From assembly GCA_046292445.1 (NCBI GenBank), contig JBKBQT010000051.1, positions 1-12,521 on the forward strand: DNA of 12,521 bases. The letters run 5' to 3'. A program made the translations under genes and the position numbers. Shown one piece after another: positions 7,162-12,521 of this stretch. Numbering within the stretch: the first letter of the stretch is position 1; each line of letters begins with the position of its first letter. This DNA is from CALIZF01 sp046292445. Lineage in GTDB: Bacteria > Pseudomonadota > Alphaproteobacteria > Rhodobacterales > Rhodobacteraceae. Below the pieces are notes generated by a model, which searched no databases, had not been told where the DNA came from, and saw only the letters and a program-made list of their open reading frames with translations.

Positions 7162-8056
7162 GGCGCTGCGCCGGTTCGGCATCGGGGGGGTGGTGCTCGT
7201 GACGGGGTCGGTCGTCGCCTGGGCGCTGATCCTGATCCTGATCCCGCATCTGATGCTGCTCGACTATGCGCTGCACGCGTCCGACAGCGCGATTGCGCGC
7301 GGGGCGCCGGCGGGCTGGACGTTCCACAGTTTCCTGCCGCTCTTCGATCCGAACGACACGCTGCTGCGGTCCACGCTAGCGCGCACGCTCGTCACATCGG
7401 GCGTCATCACGGTTCTGGCGCTGATCGTGTGCTATCCGGTCGCCTATTACCTCGCCAAGGTGGCGACACGGGGCTGGCTGTCGCTGCTGATGCTGGCGCT
7501 CTTGGTGCCGTTCTGGGTGAACGAGGTGCTGCGCGCCTATGCCTGGCGCACGCTGCTGTCGCGCAACGGCCTGATCAACCAGGTCGGGGCGGAGTTCGGC
7601 CTCGCACCCATCGAGTTCTTCAACTACCAGCTTCCGGTGATGGACGCCAACATCGCGCTGTTCATCGGCCTCGTCTATTCCTACGTCCTCTTCATGGTGT
7701 TCCCGATCTTCAACGCCATCGAAAGCCTCGATCGCAACCAGATCGAGGCGGCGCGCGACATGGGCGCGTCGTGGTGGACGATCCATCGCCGCATCGTCAT
7801 TCCCCATGCCAAGCCCGGCATCGCGTCGGGCTGCATCGTGACGTTCATGCTGGTGGCGGGATCGTTCATCGTGCCGGTGCTCTTGGGCGGGCGAAGTTCG
7901 TTCTGGTTCACCCAGGCGATCGAGAGCCAGTTTTCGGTGCTCAACTGGAACGGCGGGTCGGCCTATGCGCTGATCCTCGAGCTCATCTGCCTCATCTTCG
8001 TGGTGGTCATGATGCGGGTGTTCCGCGTCAGCCTGCGCGACATCACGCGGTCCTGA
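7154..8056 (+). CDS. ABC importer inner-membrane permease 1, PotB-like
   Basis: Membrane subunit, 300 aa, with about six hydrophobic segments: near 9-31, then two around 75-130, one near 165-185, one near 220-245 and one at 265-290. A long periplasmic stretch lies between the first two, as in PotB/PotH. The cytoplasmic EAA loop that docks on the ATPase is present from Glu198 (EAARDMGAS, then the IPHAKPG end). The frame opens at 7109, but the likely start is GTG 7154: GGGGAG (7141-7146) lies seven bases upstream, and the upstream extension only repeats the ATPase C terminus in another frame. The overlap with the ATPase gene is 8 bp; the next permease gene begins 4 bp after its stop. Confidence 0.93.
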   Translation: MTEALRRFGIGGVVLVTGSVVAWALILILIPHLMLLDYALHASDSAIARGAPAGWTFHSFLPLFDPNDTLLRSTLARTLVTSGVITVLALIVCYPVAYYLAKVATRGWLSLLMLALLVPFWVNEVLRAYAWRTLLSRNGLINQVGAEFGLAPIEFFNYQLPVMDANIALFIGLVYSYVLFMVFPIFNAIESLDRNQIEAARDMGASWWTIHRRIVIPHAKPGIASGCIVTFMLVAGSFIVPVLLGGRSSFWFTQAIESQFSVLNWNGGSAYALILELICLIFVVVMMRVFRVSLRDITRS

Positions 8057-8060
8057 CGCG

Positions 8061-8915
8061 ATGTCGGACCGGGTCATGGCATTCTTCACGCGGCTCTATC
8101 TGGGTCTGTTCTTCTTCTACCTGCTGTTCCCGCTCGGCTACATGATGCTGCTGGCGTTCAACACCAGCCGCATCCCGACGCACCGCAATTTCGACTTCAC
8201 GCTGATGTGGTTCGGCGAGGCGTGGAAGAACCGGCGGATGTGGGAGGGGCTGGAAAACTCGCTGTGGATCGCGGGGCTGGTGTTGTTCATCGCGATTCCG
8301 CTGGGGCTGGCGGGGGCGGTTTTCCTGACGCGGTTCAAGGCGCCGGCCAAGCCGCTGATCTATGCCGTCCTGATCTCGCCGATCCTCGCGCCGGGGATCG
8401 TGCTCGGCATCTCGTCCTTCATCTTCTGGTCGCAGCAACTGGGGTTCCGCGCCGGGTGGTGGACGGCGGCGCTGGCGCAATCGTCGTTCATCGCGGCCTA
8501 TTGCATGCTGATCTTCATGGCCCGCCTGCAACGCTTCGACCCGGCGCTGGAAGAGGCGGCGCTGGACCTCGGCGCGACGCCGCGGCAGGTGTTCCTGCGC
8601 ATCACGGTGCCCTACATGCGGCCCGCGCTGTTCTCGGCCGGGGCGCTGGCGTTCCTGCAATCGTTCGAGAACTACACGACCACCTATTTCTCGATCGGGG
8701 CGGAAAGCACCTTCACCATCTTCATCGCGAACTCGGTCCGGCAGGGGGTCACGCCGGCGGTCAATGCGGTGGCCTTCGTCATCGTCGTAGCCACGGTGCT
8801 GGCGGCGGCGGGCTACGAGATCGGCCGGCGGCGCGCCGAACGGCGGCGCGACATCGCGCGGCGGGCGGCGGTGCAGGCGGAACTGGCCGAAGAGATGCTG
8901 GGCAAGCCGGCCTGA
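8061..8915 (+). CDS. ABC importer inner-membrane permease 2, PotC-like
   Basis: Second membrane subunit, 284 aa, forming the translocation path with permease 1. About six membrane segments are visible; the first is at roughly 10-32. The EAA loop starts at Glu164 (EEAALDLGAT, then VPYMRPAL), and a periplasmic segment with FENYTTTYF follows, typical of PotC/PotI. The C terminus is a charged cytoplasmic tail: an Arg-rich stretch followed by an acidic helix. ATG 8061 has no good ribosome binding site and sits 4 bp after the preceding stop, so translation probably depends on re-initiation; an in-frame ATG at 8076 is an alternative. Last gene of the importer operon. Its stop is only 2 bp from the stop of the convergent small gene, and no terminator is visible between them. 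Confidence 0.94.
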   Translation: MSDRVMAFFTRLYLGLFFFYLLFPLGYMMLLAFNTSRIPTHRNFDFTLMWFGEAWKNRRMWEGLENSLWIAGLVLFIAIPLGLAGAVFLTRFKAPAKPLIYAVLISPILAPGIVLGISSFIFWSQQLGFRAGWWTAALAQSSFIAAYCMLIFMARLQRFDPALEEAALDLGATPRQVFLRITVPYMRPALFSAGALAFLQSFENYTTTYFSIGAESTFTIFIANSVRQGVTPAVNAVAFVIVVATVLAAAGYEIGRRRAERRRDIARRAAVQAELAEEMLGKPA

Positions 8916-8917
8916 GG

Positions 8918-9316
8918 TCAGACGCCCACCTGCGGCCCGGGGCAGGCCATCGGCCGGTCGCTTTCGTCCACCTGGATCAGGTCGGCCCCGGCCGGATCGC
9001 CCATGAACCGCGCGCGCAGGCGGCCCGCGTCATCGAAGAACTGCCAGCACTGCGGGCCGGTGTCGTTCTCGTAGACGAAGCAGATCGTGCCGGGCTCGGG
9101 TTCCGACCAGGTGCCGAAGCGGCAAGGCTCGCCGAGAAAGGCCCAGATGACGCGGCGGCCGGGCAGGTATTGCTCGACCCCGTAGGGCGTGCTGCCGATG
9201 CCGTAGGTGAGCGTGCGGCCCCGCGTCAGCGCATCGAACGCCGCGCCCGAGAGCGGCGTTTCGGCCGCCGCCGGCGACGCGGCGGCGATGGCGAGGGCAA
9301 GGGCAAGGGCGCGCAT
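8918..9316 (-). CDS. Small secreted four-cysteine protein, unknown function
   Basis: 132 aa. I do not recognise a named family. Residues 1-19 are a Sec signal peptide (Arg at 2, Ala/Leu core, cleavage likely at AAA-E). The mature part, about 113 aa, is rich in aromatic residues and glycine and has four cysteines, in EPCRF, TICFV, PQCWQ and MACPG; in the periplasm these could form two disulfides. YLPGRRVIWAF and ICFVYEND look like beta strands. Start ATG 9316 is supported by GGAG (9326-9323) six bases upstream. It is transcribed away from the AlkB-like gene's stop, with 64 bp between, and may share its transcript. Codon use and signal peptide argue for a real gene. A short periplasmic binding or envelope protein is all that can be said. 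Confidence 0.8.
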   Translation of the reverse strand: MRALALALAIAAASPAAAETPLSGAAFDALTRGRTLTYGIGSTPYGVEQYLPGRRVIWAFLGEPCRFGTWSEPEPGTICFVYENDTGPQCWQFFDDAGRLRARFMGDPAGADLIQVDESDRPMACPGPQVGV

Positions 9317-9380
9317 GGGAAGCTCCGGTTGGCAGCCTGCACCTTGCCAGATGCATGCTGCGGCGGCCAGCCTCGGGCAG

Positions 9381-10469
9381 TCAATCCCGGGTGACCGCAG
9401 CCCGCGCCGCCGCCCGCACCCGCGCGAGGCGCCTGTCCATCACCCGGTGCCAGAGCGGCGGGACCATCGCGATCGCCCCCATCACCGGCAGGCCGTAGGG
9501 CAGCCGCGGCGCGGCGGCGGCATGTTCGAGCGCCGGGAACGGCCGCCCCGGATGGGCGTGATGGTCCGCATGCCGCCCGGCCAGCAGCAGCATGGCGCCC
9601 GACGCGGCGGCCCGCGCCTCCCAGGCGTGGGCGGGGCCGACGGGTTCCAGCCGCCCGCCGGGGAGGCGGCGGCGTTCGAGGCCGTAGTGCTGGACATAAT
9701 CCGACAGCAGGATCTGCATCTGCGCATGGGCCGCGAGGGCGAGGTGGACGGCAAGCCCGGCCCAGCCGAAGGCCGCGCCGATGGCCAGCAGCGCCGCCGC
9801 CGCCCCGCCGATCCAGACAGCATAGGGATGGATGCCGCCCCGTCCGGACTGCCGCCGCAGCGCCGTCTCCATCGCCCACCCCGCGCGGAACGACCCAACC
9901 CAGGCATGCGGCAGGTAGGACCAGAACCCATCCCCCTCGACTGCCGTGTTCGGGTCGTCCAGCGTGCCGACGAAACGGTGATGGACATGCCGATGCGCCG
10001 AAGCGTGATGCCCGAACAGGAGCGCGACATAGACCGCCGCCCCGAGGCGGAACAGCCGCCGGTCGCCGCGGTGGATCAGCTCATGCGCATTGGCATGCCC
10101 GACCTGCCCGAGGTAGAGGCCGGCAGCGACGAACAGCGCCGCCCGCGCCGCCCCCGACAGCCCGCTGTCCCCCGCCACCGCCCAGACCGTCAGCGGCACC
10201 AGCGCAAGATGCAGGCAGGCCAGCGCGACCGACAGGCGGTCGGAAGCGGGAAACTCGGCCCCCGGAACGCCAGCCGCCGCTTGCGCCACCAGCCGGTCGA
10301 GCGCCGCGACGAGCGCCGTCATCGCCAGCAGCGCCGCCAGCGGCCAGAGACCGCCGAACACCGCGGCCAGCACGATCAGCGCGCCGGGGCCAAGCGTTGC
10401 GGCGGCGAAAAGCATCGGCGTGCCGGTCAGCGACCGCAAGGTAAGCGGCGGGGGGGCGATCTGGGCCAT
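9381..10469 (-). CDS. AlkB-family membrane di-iron monooxygenase (alkane hydroxylase/desaturase-like)
   Basis: Integral membrane protein, 362 aa, slightly shorter than alkane 1-monooxygenases (about 380-410). The histidine boxes of the family are visible: HANAHELIH at 125-133, HHASAHRHVHH at 154-164 followed by FVGTLDDP, and RHADHHAHP at 299-307. The HYGLE motif (261-265) and EPVGPAHAW (275-283) match the AlkB segment before the last box. Canonical AlkB has EHNxGHH in box 2; here this is HASAHRHVHH, with His for Glu, so it is a divergent subgroup whose substrate may not be alkanes. Hydrophobic pairs lie at about 20-60, 80-120, 215-245 and 285-298. ATG 10469 lacks a clear ribosome binding site; an in-frame ATG at residue 19 is possible. 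No rubredoxin or ferredoxin partner is next to it. It is divergent from ftsY. Confidence 0.85.
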   Translation of the reverse strand: MAQIAPPPLTLRSLTGTPMLFAAATLGPGALIVLAAVFGGLWPLAALLAMTALVAALDRLVAQAAAGVPGAEFPASDRLSVALACLHLALVPLTVWAVAGDSGLSGAARAALFVAAGLYLGQVGHANAHELIHRGDRRLFRLGAAVYVALLFGHHASAHRHVHHRFVGTLDDPNTAVEGDGFWSYLPHAWVGSFRAGWAMETALRRQSGRGGIHPYAVWIGGAAAALLAIGAAFGWAGLAVHLALAAHAQMQILLSDYVQHYGLERRRLPGGRLEPVGPAHAWEARAAASGAMLLLAGRHADHHAHPGRPFPALEHAAAAPRLPYGLPVMGAIAMVPPLWHRVMDRRLARVRAAARAAVTRD

Positions 10470-10566
10470 GGCGGGACGGTAGCGTGCCGGGACGGGCGCT
10501 CCAAGGCGGCATGATGGCGGATCGGTGGCTTTCCCTTCGCGGGCACATTCTGTAACGGACAGGGCG

Positions 10567-10582
10567 GGCCGCCCCCGCGGCC
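10567..10582 (+). promoter_or_regulatory. GC hairpin in the ftsY leader
   Basis: GGCCGC (10567-10572), loop CCCC, GCGGCC (10577-10582) is a perfect 6 bp stem ending ten bases before the GAGG ribosome binding site (10592-10595). It competes with a second dyad, GGGCGG/CCGCCC (10562-10574). A possible -10 (TGTAAC, 10551-10556) lies just upstream but has no good -35. It could modulate initiation, or be chance in GC-rich DNA. Confidence 0.25.
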
Positions 10583-10600
10583 GGAACCGGCGAGGCGCGC

Positions 10601-11647
10601 ATGTCGTTCTTCAAGAAACTCCGCGACCGGATGTTCCGCTCGTCCGAGAAACTGTCCGAAGGGCTCGATGCCGTCGTCGCAGAGGGCGAGGTGGCGGGCG
10701 GGGCAGAGGGTGGCGCCGAACCGGCGCCGCCGGCCGCGCCCGACGCGGCGGCGCGGTCCGAGGCGCCGCGCGCCGGCCTTCTGGCGCGGATCGCCGGGGG
10801 CGGCGAGGCGCGCGCCGTGTTCGACGATGCGCTGCTCGAGCGGCTGGAAGAGGTGCTCATCGGCGCCGACATGGGCGTCGATACCGCCGCGCGCGTCGCC
10901 GCGAACATCGCCGAGGGGCGGATGGGCCGGCGCATCTCTTCGGCCGACCTGCGCGCGGCACTCGCCGCCGAGGTGGCGCGCATCATGGAACCGGTCGCCC
11001 GCCCGCTGCCGATCTATCCCCGCCGTCCGCAGGTCGTGCTGGTGGTCGGCGTCAACGGCTCGGGCAAGACGACGACGATCGGCAAACTCGCCGCGCAGTT
11101 CCGCGCGGCGGGCAAATCGGTGGTGATCGCGGCCGGCGACACGTTCCGGGCGGCGGCGGTCGAGCAGCTCCAGATCTGGGGCAAGCGGGCGGGCGTGCCG
11201 GTGCTGACCGCGCCCGAGGGGTCGGACCCGGCGAGCCTTGCCTTCGATGCGCTGACGCGGGCGCAGGCCTCGGGGGCCGATCTGCTGATGATCGACACCG
11301 CCGGGCGGCTGCAGAACCGGGCCGATCTGATGGAGGAACTGGCCAAGATCGTCCGCGTGCTGCGCAAGCTGGACCCGACCACGCCGCATAACACGATCCT
11401 CGTGCTTGATGCGACCACGGGGCAGAACGCGATCAGCCAGGTCGAGATCTTTCGCAAGATCGCCGATGTCAGCGGCCTTGTCATGACCAAGCTCGACGGC
11501 ACCGCGCGGGGCGGCGTCCTTGTCGCGCTGGCCGACCGGTTCGGCCTGCCCATCCATGCCATCGGCGTGGGCGAGCAGATCGACGACCTCGCCCCCTTCG
11601 ACCCCGAGGATTTCGCCCGCGCGCTGGTCGGCGCCGGGCCGGCGTGA
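10601..11647 (+). CDS. ftsY: Signal recognition particle receptor FtsY
   Basis: SRP receptor GTPase, 348 aa. It brings ribosome-SRP complexes to SecYEG at the inner membrane. The N terminus is a basic amphipathic helix (SFFKKLRDRMF) followed by a short Ala/Glu/Pro-rich linker to about residue 60, much shorter than the acidic A domain of E. coli FtsY. The N domain helices follow at about 70-130. The G domain has G1 GVNGSGKTTT at 150-159, the insertion-box motif DTFRAA at 180-185, G3 DTAGR at 232-236, G4 TKLD at 296-299 and G5 GVGE at 322-325. GAGG at 10592-10595 lies five bases before the ATG. The stop overlaps the start of the EamA gene by 4 bp, so the two are probably co-translated. Expected to be essential. 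Confidence 0.98.
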   Translation: MSFFKKLRDRMFRSSEKLSEGLDAVVAEGEVAGGAEGGAEPAPPAAPDAAARSEAPRAGLLARIAGGGEARAVFDDALLERLEEVLIGADMGVDTAARVAANIAEGRMGRRISSADLRAALAAEVARIMEPVARPLPIYPRRPQVVLVVGVNGSGKTTTIGKLAAQFRAAGKSVVIAAGDTFRAAAVEQLQIWGKRAGVPVLTAPEGSDPASLAFDALTRAQASGADLLMIDTAGRLQNRADLMEELAKIVRVLRKLDPTTPHNTILVLDATTGQNAISQVEIFRKIADVSGLVMTKLDGTARGGVLVALADRFGLPIHAIGVGEQIDDLAPFDPEDFARALVGAGPA

Positions 11648-12521
11648 CCGAGGCCATCCTCGCGCTGGCCGGCACCGAGGCGGGGCGGCAGGTCGCGCTG
11701 GCGCTGGCGGTGCTGGCGGCCTTTGCCCATGCGCTGCTCGGTGCGATGCAGAAGGGCCGGTGGGATCCCTGGATCACCCGCGGCGCGATCGACCTTGCGG
11801 CGCTGGTCGGCGCGGTGCCCGTCGCGCTGTTCCTCGTCCCGTGGCCCGAGCCGCATATGTGGCCGATCTTCGCCGGGATGGTCGCGATCCATGCCGCCTA
11901 CAAGGGCGTGCAGGGCGCCGCCTATCAGCGCGGGGCCTATACGGTCGTCTATCCCGTCTCGCGCGGGAGCGCGCCGCTCTTCGCCGTGCTCGCCGCCGGG
12001 CTTGTCTTCGGCGAGGCCTTCACCCCGGGCCAGTGGGCGGGGCTGGTCTTGCTGCTGGCCGGCATCTTCGGCCTTGCGGCCTGGAACCTGCGCAGCGTCA
12101 CGATGGACCGCGACACGCTCATCCCCGCGCTCGGGCTTGCCGTCACCTCGGGGGCGTTCATCGCGCTCTACACCACCTATGACGCCTGGGGCATCCGGCA
12201 GACGGCCGACCCGTTCACCTTCCTTGCCTGGTTCTTCATCCTCGACAACCTGATGCTGCCGGCCCTGAACCTGCGGCGGATCGTCCGCCTGCCGGGCCCC
12301 GAGCGGCGCGCGCTGCTGGCCAAGGGTGCACTCGGCGCGCTGGTGGCTTATGTGAGCTTTGGCTCGATCATGCTGGCGACGCGGATCGGCAATGTCGGCG
12401 AGGCGGCGGTGGTGCGCGAAACCTCGACGGTGTTCGCGGCGCTGATCGGCTGGATGGTGCTGGGCGAGCGGACGGGGCCGCGGCGGGTGGCGCTGATGGC
12501 GCTGATCGCGGCGGGGGCGGT
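11644..12521 (+). CDS. EamA/DMT-family transporter, 3' end outside window
   Basis: Partial gene: 292 codons to the right edge, no stop seen. It encodes an inner-membrane protein of the drug/metabolite transporter superfamily, probably an exporter of small metabolites. About ten hydrophobic helices in two EamA repeats are the family pattern. Visible here are a helix at 12-33, a first repeat to about residue 155 containing YPVSRGSAPLFA and VFGE (the typical end-of-repeat helices), and a second repeat ending with VVRETSTVFAAL and VLGER before the edge. The start is GTG 11644, which shares GTGA with the ftsY stop; its ribosome binding site is poor, so translational coupling to ftsY is likely. The substrate cannot be told. 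Few residues can be missing, since the second VLGE motif is already reached. Confidence 0.88.
   Translation, partial: MTEAILALAGTEAGRQVALALAVLAAFAHALLGAMQKGRWDPWITRGAIDLAALVGAVPVALFLVPWPEPHMWPIFAGMVAIHAAYKGVQGAAYQRGAYTVVYPVSRGSAPLFAVLAAGLVFGEAFTPGQWAGLVLLLAGIFGLAAWNLRSVTMDRDTLIPALGLAVTSGAFIALYTTYDAWGIRQTADPFTFLAWFFILDNLMLPALNLRRIVRLPGPERRALLAKGALGALVAYVSFGSIMLATRIGNVGEAAVVRETSTVFAALIGWMVLGERTGPRRVALMALIAAGA

Noticed and set aside
4135..7182. Very long open frame on the minus strand (about 1015 codons) opposite the importer genes
   Set aside because: It is the antisense shadow of the binding protein and ATPase genes in GC-rich DNA. The translation is Arg/His/Pro/Gly-rich with no domain, while the plus strand holds complete motif sets.
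9334..9350. Sigma-54-like element on the minus strand (TGGCA...GGCT with GG-N10-GC spacing) upstream of the small secreted gene
   Set aside because: The -12 half is poor (AGGCT instead of TTGCT) and transcription would start inside the ribosome binding site of the gene.
10528..10556. Sigma-70 promoter for ftsY with TGTAAC as -10
   Set aside because: No acceptable -35 at 15-18 bp spacing; a -10-like hexamer alone is not enough to list.

Overview
The window is very GC-rich, gene-dense DNA with almost no spacer, GTG/TTG starts and 4-8 bp stop/start overlaps. The ftsY - EamA transporter block, the AlkB-like gene and the overall style suggest an alphaproteobacterium, most likely a Rhodobacteraceae/Paracoccaceae member. 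This is a judgement from protein style and gene content; there is no rRNA or other marker to confirm it. I see no tRNA, rRNA, CRISPR array, insertion sequence or phage gene.

Layout. (1) 12-980, plus strand: a class I pyruvate aldolase of the DHDPS/NAL superfamily that most resembles NahE/PhdJ-type hydratase-aldolases of aromatic catabolism. (2) 1007-4541, minus strand: a three-gene molybdenum hydroxylase operon in the order FAD subunit - 2Fe-2S subunit - Mo subunit, joined by two ATGA overlaps and convergent with gene 1. (3) 4542-4881: a 340 bp divergent control region rich in dyad symmetry. (4) 4882-8915, plus strand: a complete PotD-A-B-C-like ABC importer with a Tat-exported binding protein, an ATPase and two permeases. 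A perfect 10 bp stem-loop lies between the binding protein and ATPase genes. (5) 8918-9316, minus strand: a small secreted four-cysteine protein of unknown function. (6) 9381-10469, minus strand: an AlkB-family membrane di-iron oxygenase. (7) 10601-11647, plus strand: ftsY, followed by an overlapping EamA/DMT transporter gene that runs off the right edge.

How the parts may work together. The importer and the Mo hydroxylase are divergently transcribed from one shared control region, which argues for co-regulation by the same inducer. The binding protein has kept one aromatic/acidic pocket motif of PotD (W-x-D) but appears to have lost the two acidic residues that hold the other end of a polyamine; Arg and Met stand there instead. 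The Mo subunit has the catalytic Glu and the XDH-type Arg, but Asn where xanthine dehydrogenases have Glu. Together with the hydratase-aldolase this suggests, as inference only, an uptake and catabolic module for a small amphoteric, probably aromatic or N-heterocyclic compound: import, Mo-dependent hydroxylation (or aldehyde oxidation), then retro-aldol release of pyruvate. I know of no characterised pathway with exactly this set; the substrate is unknown. From 9381 on, the genes look like ordinary chromosomal background.
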